DNA of 64,000 nucleotides. Source: Sinorhizobium sp. B11 (GTDB lineage Bacteria; Pseudomonadota; Alphaproteobacteria; Rhizobiales; Rhizobiaceae). The notes under the pieces were generated by a model. That model worked only from the letters and a program-made list of their open reading frames with translations, searched no databases and was not told the origin of the DNA. The position numbers and the translations under genes were made by a program. Every line of letters begins with the position of its first letter. The stretch's first letter is position 1. Shown here in pieces: positions 9,009-18,218 of the stretch. The stretch covers positions 2,046,001 to 2,110,000 of the forward strand of contig CP091034.1 of NCBI GenBank assembly GCA_039725955.1. The letters run 5' to 3'.

Positions 9009-9134
9009 CGCCGCTAAAATAGCGTGGCCTTAAACATCTGAAATCCCCTTGCAATTCCCGCCCTGCCGCTGCGTTTCATTTGACAGGGCGCTGCCATTGG
9101 GATCAACCTGCCGGCACCACGCAAGGGGCCGGGT

Positions 9135-11867
9135 TTGGAAGAAGAGTTTCACTTCGGCGCATTTTCGATCGTGCCCGCCAGGCGCAGCCTGATGCGGGAC
9201 GGTTCTGCCGTGCCGCTCGGTAGCCGCGCCATCGACATACTCCTGTTTCTGCTCCATCATCCGGGCGAGTTGAAGACCAATGCCGAGATCGTCAGGCAGG
9301 TCTGGCCTGAGACTTTCGTGGATGAGGCCAATTTGCGCGTCCATGTTTCGGCGCTGCGCAAGGCATTGGGCGACGTCAGGCGCGAGCCGCAGTTCATCGC
9401 CAATGTGCCGGGCCGCGGCTATACGTTCATCGCTCCCGTCAACCGCCGCAGCAATGGCGCTGAGCCTGCCGCCGCCTCACCGATACCTCAGAAATCCCGT
9501 CCGGAACGCCTGCCTGGGCGCATCTTCGGCCGCGAACAGACGATCGCGGCCGTGGCCGGACAGCTTGCCAAGAGCCGGCTGGTGACGATTGCCGGTCCTG
9601 GCGGCATCGGCAAGTCCACCGTCGCCCGCGCCCTGATTGCGCGCGGCGGCTTCGAAGGCGAAATCGTCTGGATCGACCTGTCGGAAGTCGCGACCGGAAA
9701 TCTTGTGCCCACCGTCTTGGCGTCTGCGCTCGGCATCCTCTCCCGCAGCGATGACATCGTCAGGGAAATCGCCGTCCATCTGCAGCCACGCAACCTCCTG
9801 CTCGTGCTGGATAGCTGCGAGCATGTCGTGGCCGATATCGCCGAGCTTGCCGAGGATCTGCTCGCGGAAGCGCCCGATCTGCATATCCTCGCCACCAGCC
9901 GTGAGCCGCTGCGCGCCGATGGCGAACGCGTTCACCGCCTGCTGCCCCTCGACCTGCCGGCGTCAGGCGTGACGGCGGAAGCTGCTCTCGTCTCGCCCGC
10001 CGTCCAGCTCTTCGTCGAACGCGCCGATGCCTGCCTCGGCGGTTACGAACTGACGGATGAGGATGCCACCGATGTCGTCGATATCTGCACGAGGCTCGAC
10101 GGTATCGCGCTGGCAATCGAGCTTGCGGCCGGCAGGCTGGAGGCGATGGGCATTGCCGCCCTCTCCCGCTCGCTGTCCGACTGTTTCCGGGTATTGACCC
10201 GCGGCCGGCGCACGGCCCTGCCGCGCCACCAGACGCTGCGCGCCACGCTCGACTGGAGCTATCTCATCCTGTCGCCGCAGGAGCAGCAGGCCCTGCGCGA
10301 ACTCTCCGTCTTCCGCGGCCGCTTCAGTGGCAGGGCCGCAGGTGCCGTGCTCTCCGGCAGCGAGCCAGAGGATCTGCTTGCCGCCCTTGTCGCCAAATCG
10401 CTGGTCGTGGTCGAGAACGCGACCGACGAAACGCTTTACCGGTTGCTGGATACGACGCGCCTCTATGCCGGTGAGAAGCTTGGCGCATCGGGCGAACTCC
10501 CCGGCGCCATGGCCCGCTTCTCCACTCATCTCTCCGTCGCGCTCGAAAGCGCCGAGCAGGATCTCTACGCCGCCCTGCCGGAGGAATGGCCTGACGATTT
10601 CGCCCAGCAGGTTCCGGGTTTGCGCGCAGCCGTCGACTGGGCCTTCGGTCCATCCGGCGACGCGTTGCTCGGCGTGCGCCTGACGGTCGCTGCCCTGCCA
10701 CTCTTCTTCCGCCTGTCGCTGCTTGACGAATGCCTGGCGGCGCTGACCCATGCGATCGCCTTTCTCGATGCCCGCCACGGCCTGGATGAGAGGAGCCGCA
10801 TGAAGCTCTATGCCGCACTGGGCTGGCCGCAGCTGCGCGCCACCCATGCGCCGGAACTTGGCGTCGCTGCCTGGACGACCGCCAGGCGCATTGCCGAGGA
10901 GCTCGGCGATATCGACCATCAGTTGCGCGCCATCTGGGCGCTCTGGGTCGACATGCTGAACCGCGCCGAGCCGCGCCAGGGACTGGAGCTGGCGGCGCGT
11001 TTTGCAGCCCTTGCTCCCTCCTCCTCCGATCCGAGCGATATTATCATCGGCAGGCGCATGAGGGCCGCAACGCTGCACTGGCTCGGCCGCCATGCCGAAG
11101 CCCGCGATGAGCTTCTGGCCATGCTGGCCGACTACGAGCATGTGCCGCAGGCGCGCCACTCCGTACGCTTCCAGTTCGACCAGCGCGTGACGGCGCGCAT
11201 CATCCTGGCCCGTTGCCTCTGGATGTCGGGCGACGAGAAGGCCGCGCTGGACGAGGTCGAAGAGACCATGCGCTACGCCCGCGAGATCGGCCACAACCAT
11301 TCGATCAGCAATCTGCTCGCCGAAGCCGTCTGCCCGCTTGCGCTTCACTCCGGCAATGACGAAGAAGCCGCGAACGCGATCCGGCTGCTGCGCGACCATA
11401 CCAAGGCCCTGTCGCTCGATGTCTGGCACACCTATGCCGATGGATTCGAAGCGGAGCTGCATCTGCATGCCGGCGAATACCGGCTCTGTCTCGCAAAGCT
11501 GCGTCCGGCGATGGATATCCTCGATCGCGCCGGATTCAATCTCTTCCGCACCTACTTCCAGTCCATCGAGGCGCAAGCCCTCTCCGGCCTCGGCCAGCAT
11601 ATAGAGGCCGGCAGCGTAATCGATGCTGCACTTGTCCATTGCGATGTCTCGGGCGAGCGCTGGTGCCTGCCCGAACTCCTGCGGGTGAAAGCGCTGGTCA
11701 CCGCAAAGGGACAAGGCCCGGACGCACTGGATGCCGCTTCGGCGATCCTCGAAGTGGCACGCACAGCTGCAAGACAGGATCGCGCCGCCGGCTGGGAACG
11801 TCGCATCAACCTCGATCTCGAAGCCCTCGGTCATGAGCCGGCGCAGCTTTCGGGTGCTGCAGGCTGA
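9135..11867 (+). CDS. STAND-type transcriptional regulator (OmpR-like winged helix + NB-ARC-like ATPase + TPR-like region)
   Basis: This 910-aa regulator has three parts. Residues 1-100 are an OmpR/PhoB-type winged-helix DNA-binding domain (ILLFLLHHPGELKTNAEI, VHVSALRKALGD). From about 130 to 420 comes an AfsR/MalT-like STAND ATPase with Walker A GPGGIGKST at 154-162 and Walker B LLLVLD ending at Asp226. The rest is a helical repeat region that probably senses a ligand. The start is TTG at 9135, with AAGGGG upstream. It lacks the receiver domain of two-component regulators. Its target is unknown; the DJ-1-like gene 80 bp downstream is a candidate. Confidence 0.85.
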   Translation: MEEEFHFGAFSIVPARRSLMRDGSAVPLGSRAIDILLFLLHHPGELKTNAEIVRQVWPETFVDEANLRVHVSALRKALGDVRREPQFIANVPGRGYTFIAPVNRRSNGAEPAAASPIPQKSRPERLPGRIFGREQTIAAVAGQLAKSRLVTIAGPGGIGKSTVARALIARGGFEGEIVWIDLSEVATGNLVPTVLASALGILSRSDDIVREIAVHLQPRNLLLVLDSCEHVVADIAELAEDLLAEAPDLHILATSREPLRADGERVHRLLPLDLPASGVTAEAALVSPAVQLFVERADACLGGYELTDEDATDVVDICTRLDGIALAIELAAGRLEAMGIAALSRSLSDCFRVLTRGRRTALPRHQTLRATLDWSYLILSPQEQQALRELSVFRGRFSGRAAGAVLSGSEPEDLLAALVAKSLVVVENATDETLYRLLDTTRLYAGEKLGASGELPGAMARFSTHLSVALESAEQDLYAALPEEWPDDFAQQVPGLRAAVDWAFGPSGDALLGVRLTVAALPLFFRLSLLDECLAALTHAIAFLDARHGLDERSRMKLYAALGWPQLRATHAPELGVAAWTTARRIAEELGDIDHQLRAIWALWVDMLNRAEPRQGLELAARFAALAPSSSDPSDIIIGRRMRAATLHWLGRHAEARDELLAMLADYEHVPQARHSVRFQFDQRVTARIILARCLWMSGDEKAALDEVEETMRYAREIGHNHSISNLLAEAVCPLALHSGNDEEAANAIRLLRDHTKALSLDVWHTYADGFEAELHLHAGEYRLCLAKLRPAMDILDRAGFNLFRTYFQSIEAQALSGLGQHIEAGSVIDAALVHCDVSGERWCLPELLRVKALVTAKGQGPDALDAASAILEVARTAARQDRAAGWERRINLDLEALGHEPAQLSGAAG

Positions 11868-11947
11868 CCCCTTTACACCGATTTACAACGATCAACTCGT
11901 CCGCCACTCGCCATCCGTGCATCATTGCCCTTCAAGAGGAGCATGCC

Positions 11948-12481
11948 ATGGACGGCGACATACCCATCCGTATTCTGATCGTTCTCGCCATGGATGGAGA
12001 TAGAAGCGAGGTCCGGATCTCATGCCTCGCGCCGGCCTATTATCTCTTCAGAGACGCACATGCAGAGGTCGTCCTGGCAACCCCGTCGGGCGGATTCCCT
12101 GATCTGACCAGCGAATTGCGTCAGACCACGCATCCGGAACCATCGACCCGCCGCTTCCTCGCCGACCGCGCTGCCCGAGATGATCTCGCCGATACGCTAC
12201 ATCTCGGCCAGATCGTGACGGAGGATTTCGATGCTGCCTTCTGTATCGGTCTTTCCGGCCCGCTCTGGTTGGCCGATGGCGTTGCAGCCACGATCCGTAC
12301 TTTCCTGACCTCGGGCAAGCCCGTCGCCATCGTACCCGGCAGGCATCTGGACATAACACCTGAAGGTGCTTCCGCCGGTCTTCTGATCCTCGGTGATAGC
12401 GAATCCTCTCCGCTTCTTTCGGCCCATGCCTTGCTCAAGGTGGCGCTGGAACGGCGCAACGCCCGGGCTCCGGCCGACTGA
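11948..12481 (+). CDS. DJ-1/PfpI-like protein without the usual catalytic cysteine
   Basis: The 177-aa protein has the class I glutamine-amidotransferase-like fold of the DJ-1/PfpI family: an opening IRILIVLAMDG strand, the AHAEVVLATPSGG turn, DFDAAFCIGLSG and a C-terminal FLTSGKPVAIVPG segment. In active members the last segment reads like 'xxAIChG' with a nucleophilic Cys; here it is AIVPG, so cysteine-based chemistry is unlikely and a binding role is possible. An AAGAGGAGCATGCC context gives a good ribosome site. It follows the STAND regulator by 80 bp and may be its output or partner. Confidence 0.7.
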   Translation: MDGDIPIRILIVLAMDGDRSEVRISCLAPAYYLFRDAHAEVVLATPSGGFPDLTSELRQTTHPEPSTRRFLADRAARDDLADTLHLGQIVTEDFDAAFCIGLSGPLWLADGVAATIRTFLTSGKPVAIVPGRHLDITPEGASAGLLILGDSESSPLLSAHALLKVALERRNARAPAD

Positions 12482-12496
12482 AAGCCTCTCTCAGAG

Positions 12497-12521
12497 TTTG
12501 CAAAGAAACATTTGCAAAGAA
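12497..12521. repeat. Direct repeats in front of the ArsR gene (putative operator)
   Basis: TTTGCAAAGAA occurs twice exactly (12497-12507 and 12511-12521), a 14-bp period, ending 25 bp before the regulator's ATG. A third partial copy (CGTTTG) follows. The position suggests an autoregulatory site. Confidence 0.55.
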
Positions 12522-12546
12522 TCGTTTGTGATATTAGGCTGTCGTC

Positions 12547-13185
12547 ATGAAACCGCCAGTCCCTACACAAGCGTCAGCCACCTCGCGTAACGTCCGCGAG
12601 ATCGTTCCCGATGTCACCGCTCTGAAGGCGCTCGCCCATCCGGTACGCCTGCGCATGCTCGGCATGCTGCGCATCGATGGTCCCGCAACGGCAACCCAGC
12701 TTGCCGCGCGCCTCGGCCTAAACAGTGGTGCCACGAGCTACCACCTGCGCCAGCTCGCCCAATATGGTTTCATCGAGGACGCGCCTGCGACATCGCGCCG
12801 GGATCGCTGGTGGAAGGCTTCCCACGAGATCACCTCGGTGCGACCGGCGGAAAGCGAAGGTGAGGCTTTCGACATGGACGTCGCCTTCGCGCAGGCGATA
12901 CTCTCCCAGCAGGTCGGCCAGATGCAGAAGGCCGCCGAGGAATATGCCGAACTGCCGCTCGAATGGCGCAAGGCCAGCACCGCAAGCGACATCGTCATTC
13001 GCTTGACCGCCGAGAAAGCCGAAGCCCTGACGACGCGGCTGAACGAGTTTCTCATGGAAGCGATGCGTGAAGCCCCGGCCCTTGGCGAGCCACTGCCCGC
13101 CGACACGGTGCCTTTCACTGTCATGCTGCACGCCTTTCCCTATCCGGGCCGCCTGCCGTATGGCGAGGAAGAGAGCGAGCCATGA
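12547..13185 (+). CDS. ArsR-family transcriptional regulator
   Basis: The 212-aa protein has an N-terminal winged helix-turn-helix (residues about 20-95: VTALKALAHPVRLRMLGML, ATQLAARLGLNSGATSYHLRQLAQYGFIED) typical of the HTH_20/ArsR group, followed by a helical C-terminal domain of about 110 residues. It has none of the metal-binding cysteine pairs of arsenic or zinc sensors, so it probably senses an organic molecule. It overlaps the MFS gene by four bases (ATGA), so the two are translationally coupled, and it most likely represses that efflux pump. Confidence 0.88.
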   Translation: MKPPVPTQASATSRNVREIVPDVTALKALAHPVRLRMLGMLRIDGPATATQLAARLGLNSGATSYHLRQLAQYGFIEDAPATSRRDRWWKASHEITSVRPAESEGEAFDMDVAFAQAILSQQVGQMQKAAEEYAELPLEWRKASTASDIVIRLTAEKAEALTTRLNEFLMEAMREAPALGEPLPADTVPFTVMLHAFPYPGRLPYGEEESEP

Positions 13186-14417
13186 GCCGCAGCCCCTTTG
13201 TCGCGCTCGCAGTTGCAGAAATGCTCTCCCTTTCGGGCACGCGCCTCTCGGGCATCGCCATTCCCTGGTTGGTACTGAGCACCACAGGCAGCGCCATGCT
13301 GACCGGCATCGTCGCTATGATGGAAATGCTGCCCTATGTCGTCGCCAAGGCGCTCGGCGGCCCCATGATCGATCGTGTCGGCCCCAAACGCGTTGCCATC
13401 ATCTGCGACAGCGCCTCGGTGATCACGGTCGGTCTCGTGCCGCTCCTGCATCTCCTCGACCTGCTCACCATGCCGATCCTACTGCCGACTGTCTTTGTCA
13501 TGGGGGTGCTGCGCGGCCCCTCCGATGCTGCAAAACAATCCATGGTCCCCGATATTGCCGGGCTTGCCGCCGTACCGCTGGAACGCGTGACCGGGGTCAT
13601 CGGCGTCATCGACCGCCTCGCATCGACGGTGGGTGCGGCAGGTGCCGGTGGGCTGATTGCCCTTGTCGGGCCGAGCCAGGCGCTGGTGGTCAACGCCGTC
13701 ACCTTCGCCGCTTCCGCGCTGATCGTCGCTATCGGCATTCCTGCAATTCGGCATGCAGTGAAGTCCGCAGCATCCGGCATCAAGGCCTATGGGCGGGAAC
13801 TCGCGGAAGGCTGGCACTTCATGCGGCGTGATGCCGTGCTCGTCGCAATCGTGCTGATGGTAGCGACCACCAACTTGCTCGATCAGGCCTACTATGTCGT
13901 CCTGGTTCCGGTCTGGACCCAGGGGGCCGGCCATGGCCCGGCCCTGCTCGGAACCCTGTTTGCCGTCTTCTCCTGTGCGTCGATGATCGGCGCTGCGATT
14001 GCCGCCATGATCAGCGAGCGCCTACCGCGGCTTGCCGTCTACACGGTCGCCTTTCTGTTGACGGGTTTCCCCCGCTTCCTGGTCTTTGCAATGGACTCCC
14101 CACTCGCCCTGATCTTCGCGATCCTCGCCATCGGCGGCTTCGCCTCGGGCTTCCTCAATCCCATTCTCACGGCTGTGCTTTTCGAGCGCATCCCGAAGCC
14201 GCTGATGGGGCGCGTCACCTCGCTGAATGCCGCACTCTGCTGGGCGCTCATTCCCTTCGGCGGCCTTGTCGGCGGCGCGCTGATCGATGGCTTCGGCCTC
14301 TCGGCCGCACTTTTCCTGACGGGCCTTGCCTATCTCGTGACGACGCTTGCACCGCTGGCACATCGCAGTTTCCGCGGCTTCGACAAGAGGCGGGCGGGTG
14401 ACGTCGCGATCTCCTGA
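13182..14417 (+). CDS. MFS transporter (efflux type)
   Basis: This is a 411-aa inner-membrane transporter with about 12 helices. The start overlaps the stop codon of the ArsR gene. The N-terminal MLSLSGTRLSGIAIPWLVLSTTG and the GGPMIDRVGPKRVAIICD loop resemble the macrolide/enterobactin exporter group (MefA/EntS-like) of the major facilitator superfamily. The substrate is unknown; the coupled repressor suggests an inducible efflux system. The phosphotransferase gene follows after 79 bp and may belong to the same transcript. Confidence 0.87.
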   Translation: MSRSPFVALAVAEMLSLSGTRLSGIAIPWLVLSTTGSAMLTGIVAMMEMLPYVVAKALGGPMIDRVGPKRVAIICDSASVITVGLVPLLHLLDLLTMPILLPTVFVMGVLRGPSDAAKQSMVPDIAGLAAVPLERVTGVIGVIDRLASTVGAAGAGGLIALVGPSQALVVNAVTFAASALIVAIGIPAIRHAVKSAASGIKAYGRELAEGWHFMRRDAVLVAIVLMVATTNLLDQAYYVVLVPVWTQGAGHGPALLGTLFAVFSCASMIGAAIAAMISERLPRLAVYTVAFLLTGFPRFLVFAMDSPLALIFAILAIGGFASGFLNPILTAVLFERIPKPLMGRVTSLNAALCWALIPFGGLVGGALIDGFGLSAALFLTGLAYLVTTLAPLAHRSFRGFDKRRAGDVAIS

Positions 14418-14496
14418 ACAGATCGCAAGCGGTGCATGGGCAAAGGTGCCTGTTTCCGCTATTCGGTCACGAGCGAACCATGCCCGGGGGACGACG

Positions 14497-15291
14497 ATGC
14501 CGATTTCAGAGGAAATCCCGCTTGCCGGCGGCAATGTCAATGCCGGCGTTGTCAGGGTTGGCAATACTGTCCGCCGTGCGATCGGCCCAAACAGCGGCAA
14601 TGTCCACAAGCTCCTGGAGCAACTGGAGAGGCGAGGCTATGGCCATGCCCCGCGCTTCCTTGGCATCGATGCCAGCGGAAGAGAAATCCTCTCTTACATG
14701 GCGGGTTCTGCGACGATGCCGGACACGCTCTGGACGAATGATGCCGCGCTCGTCGAAGCCGTGGGCATGCTGCGGCAATTCCATGACGCGACGAAAGACC
14801 TTGATTTCGTACCCGATGGCAATTGGGCCTACACCTACCCCGTTGCCGACCGCAACGACGTGATCTGCCACAATGATTTCGCACCCTATAACATGATCTT
14901 CCGGGACGGCCTTCCGATCGCGATCATCGATTTCGATCTGGCGGGCCCGGGTCCGCATTTGCGAGACCTCGCCTACCTTGCATATTGGTTTGCCCCGCTT
15001 TCCTTTTCCTCCGAAGACCTGGCCGAGCACGCCGCCCGCGAACTTGCTTCCGGCAGCCCCCGGCTCAAGCTGCTCTGCTCGGTCTACGATACCAACGATC
15101 ATGCCGCCCTGCTCGATATGGTGGCTGAGGTGCTGGAGCACATGGGTGATGAGGCGGCGGCCGAGAAGATGGTTGGCCGAGACGCCGCGGTCAGATTGCG
15201 CGACGGCGGCCACTTCGAGCATTGGCGCAGGGAAGCAAGATCATTCGAGGAGAACAGGCAGGCCGTCCGGCGCAACATGCAGCGGCTCTGA
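14497..15291 (+). CDS. Aminoglycoside-phosphotransferase-fold kinase
   Basis: The protein has the APH/choline-kinase fold. The catalytic loop is VICHNDFAPYNMIF (H-x-D-x4-N) and the metal-binding segment is AIIDFDLAGPG. The start at ATG 14497 has GGGGGACG upstream; the longer frame back to 14347 runs into the MFS gene and is not favoured. The 264-aa length is typical. Members phosphorylate antibiotics, choline, homoserine or macrolides, and the target here cannot be told. Lying downstream of a regulated efflux pump, it could be a drug-modifying enzyme, but many such proteins are housekeeping. Confidence 0.83.
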   Translation: MPISEEIPLAGGNVNAGVVRVGNTVRRAIGPNSGNVHKLLEQLERRGYGHAPRFLGIDASGREILSYMAGSATMPDTLWTNDAALVEAVGMLRQFHDATKDLDFVPDGNWAYTYPVADRNDVICHNDFAPYNMIFRDGLPIAIIDFDLAGPGPHLRDLAYLAYWFAPLSFSSEDLAEHAARELASGSPRLKLLCSVYDTNDHAALLDMVAEVLEHMGDEAAAEKMVGRDAAVRLRDGGHFEHWRREARSFEENRQAVRRNMQRL

Positions 15292-15462
15292 GAAGAAAAA
15301 CCTGCTGATAACATATTGTGTTCATGAGGTAATTACGCCTAATGGCGCATTGCTGTCATTATTGCTTTGCATCAATTTACGACTGTTAACTCGCATCGCC
15401 GCCGGAAGTGGGTCAGCTTATTCTCGTCGAAGAGGCGCGGAGAAGCCCACACGGAGGCGATC

Positions 15463-16452
15463 ATGCCCACAGCTGAGAATGAACGCAGCATTGCACTGAC
15501 AGCGGATGCCACACGGCGGGACGTTCTTCTGACAGGCGGCGCGGCCATTGCGGCCCTCGCCCTGCCGAAAACCATGCTTGCCGCAACCAGTTCAACATCA
15601 TCAGAAAATCGGAGCCAGACCATGCCTTTCATCAAGACCAAGGACGGAACTGAAATCTTCTACAAGGATTGGGGTTCGAAGGATGCCCAGCCGATCGTCT
15701 TCCATCACGGCTGGCCGCTCAGCTCCGACGATTGGGACGCACAGATGATGTTTTTCCTCGAAAAGGGTTTTCGCGTCATCGCCCATGACCGCCGTGGCCA
15801 CGGTCGCTCCACCCAGACATGGGAAGGCAACGAGATGGACACCTATGCGGCTGACGTTGCCGCACTGACCGATCACCTCGATCTCAAGAATGCCGTCCAT
15901 ATCGGCCACTCGACCGGCGGCGGCGAAGTCGTCCACTATGTCGCCCGCGCCAAGGAAGGTCGTGTCGCCAAGGCCGTGATCATCGGCGCCGTGCCGCCCA
16001 TCATGGTCAAGTCGGACAAGAACCCCGGCGGCCTGCCGCTCGAAGTCTTCGACGGCTTCCGCGCAGCCCTCGTTGCCAACCGCGCCCAGTTCTACCTCGA
16101 TATACCCACCGGCCCCTTCTACGGCTTCAACCGTCCGGGCGCCAAGGTCAGCCAGGGCGTGATCGAAAACTGGTGGCGCCAGGGCATGATGGGCGGCGCC
16201 AAGGCCCATTACGATTGCATCAAGGCCTTCTCCGAAACCGACTTCACCGAAGACCTTCAGAAGATCACCGTGCCCGTTTTCGTCATGCACGGCGATGACG
16301 ACCAGATTGTCCCCTATGCCGATTCCGCGCCGCTCTCCGCCAAGCTGCTCAAGAACGGCACGCTGAAGACCTATCCGGGCTTCCCGCACGGCATGTGCAC
16401 CACGCACCCGGAAGTCATCAACCCGGACCTGCTGGCCTTCATCAAGGGCTGA
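15463..16452 (+). CDS. Tat-exported alpha/beta hydrolase (cofactor-free haloperoxidase/esterase group)
   Basis: The N-terminus carries a twin-arginine signal (TRRDVLLTGG followed by AAIAALALP), so export of a folded enzyme is expected. The rest is a complete alpha/beta hydrolase: oxyanion HHGWPLSS, HDRRGHGRS, the nucleophile elbow GHSTGG (Ser150), Asp in VMHGDDDQIVPY and a late His in FPHGMCT. Closest in kind are 'non-haem chloroperoxidases', which are mostly esterases or perhydrolases. GGAGG precedes the ATG at 15463. The methionine at TMPFIK could act as an internal start for a cytoplasmic form. The gene ends with a strong terminator. Confidence 0.88.
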   Translation: MPTAENERSIALTADATRRDVLLTGGAAIAALALPKTMLAATSSTSSENRSQTMPFIKTKDGTEIFYKDWGSKDAQPIVFHHGWPLSSDDWDAQMMFFLEKGFRVIAHDRRGHGRSTQTWEGNEMDTYAADVAALTDHLDLKNAVHIGHSTGGGEVVHYVARAKEGRVAKAVIIGAVPPIMVKSDKNPGGLPLEVFDGFRAALVANRAQFYLDIPTGPFYGFNRPGAKVSQGVIENWWRQGMMGGAKAHYDCIKAFSETDFTEDLQKITVPVFVMHGDDDQIVPYADSAPLSAKLLKNGTLKTYPGFPHGMCTTHPEVINPDLLAFIKG

Positions 16453-16471
16453 GTTCTCTCGAAGAGTTGCC

Positions 16472-16497
16472 GGCGCGCCCTTGTGGCGCGCCTTTTT
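16472..16497 (+). terminator. Rho-independent terminator after the hydrolase gene
   Basis: Perfect eight-base arms GGCGCGCC flank the loop CTTGT, followed by five T. Confidence 0.85.
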
Positions 16498-16578
16498 CTT
16501 CCTGATCTGCGGTTGTCGCCGTCGTCAGGGAATGGTTGTCCGGTATGGTGACCCGGCATCAGCCGTAAAGAACTGAAA

Positions 16579-16597
16579 ATCAATGTAAATAATTGAT
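16579..16597. promoter_or_regulatory. Inverted repeat in the promoter region of the MBL gene
   Basis: ATCAAT and ATTGAT are separated by seven bases, in an AT-rich stretch 80 bp before the start of the Tat-exported metallo-hydrolase. It resembles a LysR-type half-site pair; no adjacent LysR gene is present. Confidence 0.3.
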
Positions 16598-16677
16598 AAT
16601 ATTGAATTTTATAGGCGAAGTCCTATCGTTGTGCTGTTATTGTCTCCTCATGGTGATACCGACGAGGAGACGAGCAG

Positions 16678-17619
16678 ATGAACAATCCGGATAATCTCGG
16701 CCTGTCGGCCACGCGCCGTCAGCTTCTGGCCGGCGCCCTCTCGGGCGCGGCGGCCCTTGTCCTGCCGCGCGGCACCTATGCGGCGGCGTCCTATCGCTTT
16801 ACGCACGGCGCCTTCGATATCACTGTCGTCAGCGACGGCTTCATCACCCTGCCCGCCGAAGTCCTGCTTCCCGACGCGACGCCGGAAGAGCGCCGGCCGA
16901 TATTGGCGCAGCTCGGCGGCGACGCGGCGGGTGCGCCAGTCCAGGCCAATATTCCGCTCATCCGCCATGGCAGCGACTTGATCCTCATCGATAACGGCTC
17001 CGGCACGCATTTCCAGGCAAGCGCCGGCAAGCTCGCCGCCAACCTGAAGGCAGCAGGCATCGAGCCGGAAGCCATCACCAAGGTGATCTTCACTCACGCC
17101 CATCCGGATCATTCCGGCGCAACGACCCTGGCCGGTGGCAAGCTGCTCTATCCGAATGCCCAGTATTTCGTCAGCGAAACAGAATGGAACTTCTGGACCG
17201 ACAAGGACTACGAGACCCATATGCCCGCCGTCCTGCACGATTTCGCCCGCGGTGCGCAGCGTGATCTCTTTGCGGTGAAGGACCGGCTCACCCTCGTCAA
17301 GCCGGGTCAGGAAATCCTGCCTGGAATGCAGGTGATCGAAACATCGGGCCACACGCCAGGCCATATCTCGCTGGAACTGGCCGGCGACGGCAATCTCCTC
17401 ATCACCGGTGACGCCTGCACCAATGACGTGATCTTCTTCGAGCACCCCGCCTGGCATTTCGGCTTCGACACAGATCCCGAAACCGCCCTGAAAAACCGCC
17501 GGATGCTTCTTGACCGCGCTGCTTCGGAAAAGATCAAGCTGCTCGGCTATCACTGGTCCTATCCGGGCGTCGGTCATGCCGAACGCAAGGACAGCGCCTA
17601 CCGCTTCGTGAAGGCCTAA
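16678..17619 (+). CDS. Tat-exported MBL-fold metallo-hydrolase
   Basis: The protein begins with a twin-arginine signal (SATRRQLLAG, then a hydrophobic stretch ending in TYAAA). The metallo-beta-lactamase zinc motif is THAHPDHSG (His140, His142, Asp144, His145). A further metal-ligand Asp lies in LLITGDAC, and a late His in GYHWSYPGVGHAE. Length (313 aa) and layout fit the periplasmic MBL group related to quorum-quenching lactonases and other hydrolases. The substrate is unknown. GAGGAGACGAGC precedes the ATG. Together with the preceding Tat hydrolase it forms a pair of exported hydrolases, each with its own promoter region. Confidence 0.87.
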   Translation: MNNPDNLGLSATRRQLLAGALSGAAALVLPRGTYAAASYRFTHGAFDITVVSDGFITLPAEVLLPDATPEERRPILAQLGGDAAGAPVQANIPLIRHGSDLILIDNGSGTHFQASAGKLAANLKAAGIEPEAITKVIFTHAHPDHSGATTLAGGKLLYPNAQYFVSETEWNFWTDKDYETHMPAVLHDFARGAQRDLFAVKDRLTLVKPGQEILPGMQVIETSGHTPGHISLELAGDGNLLITGDACTNDVIFFEHPAWHFGFDTDPETALKNRRMLLDRAASEKIKLLGYHWSYPGVGHAERKDSAYRFVKA

Positions 17620-17679
17620 AGCAATTCCAGCAAAGGCGTGTAGCGGTTTTGCGTAGGGAATTGCGTGAATCAAAAAGCT

Positions 17680-18078
17680 CTACGGCCGTCCCGCAGCATA
17701 TTGCGGAACGCCATCTGGAATCTCGTAGAAATCGCCCTTACCGGCACAGAAGATATGATAGCCGAAGCTGAGCCCGTTCTGTTCGTCGAAAGCGCCGGCC
17801 AGGATGGAAATAGCCGGCCCGCCCAGCCTTTGCCAGAACAGTGCCGAACCGCATTGCGAGCAGAAACCGCGCCGGGCCTCATCGCTTGACTGATACCAGC
17901 GCAGGTTTTCCTCGCCTGTTATCGTGACGGCCGAAACCGGCACGTCGGCCGAGGCATAATAGAGCCCTGTCTGTCGCCGGCACTGCGAGCAATGGCAGCC
18001 GACCAGGACATCGGGCCTCTCCCGCGCTTCGAACCGCACTGCGCCGCACAGGCACCCGCCCGCATGATGTTCGTTCAT
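17680..18078 (-). CDS. GFA-family zinc protein (glutathione-dependent formaldehyde-activating enzyme-like)
   Basis: This small protein (132 aa) has the CENP-V/GFA zinc-binding pattern: GGCLCGAVRFEA, CHCSQCRRQTG and CSQCGSALFW. GFA enzymes were described as joining formaldehyde to glutathione, but most members have unproven roles. The start at 18078 is chosen because GGGGGAACG lies just upstream and the protein then begins directly before the first Cys pair; the longer frame to 18246 lacks family features. It is a single gene, convergent with the preceding MBL gene. Confidence 0.85.
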   Translation of the reverse strand: MNEHHAGGCLCGAVRFEARERPDVLVGCHCSQCRRQTGLYYASADVPVSAVTITGEENLRWYQSSDEARRGFCSQCGSALFWQRLGGPAISILAGAFDEQNGLSFGYHIFCAGKGDFYEIPDGVPQYAAGRP

Positions 18079-18218
18079 GTCCGTTCCCCCTGAAATAGTC
18101 CGGAGAGTGACGTCGGCACAACAGCCAGTCAAATCCAAAGCGCTGATCAAAGGCTTCAGGAAAACTGAAGCGTTGGAGCAGAGCATCATCAGTTGCAGGG
18201 CGATATGTCGATGCCAGA

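Noticed and set aside
9963..11834. Long minus-strand frame opposite the STAND regulator
   Set aside because: The plus-strand frame carries clear domains; the antisense frame has none and odd composition.
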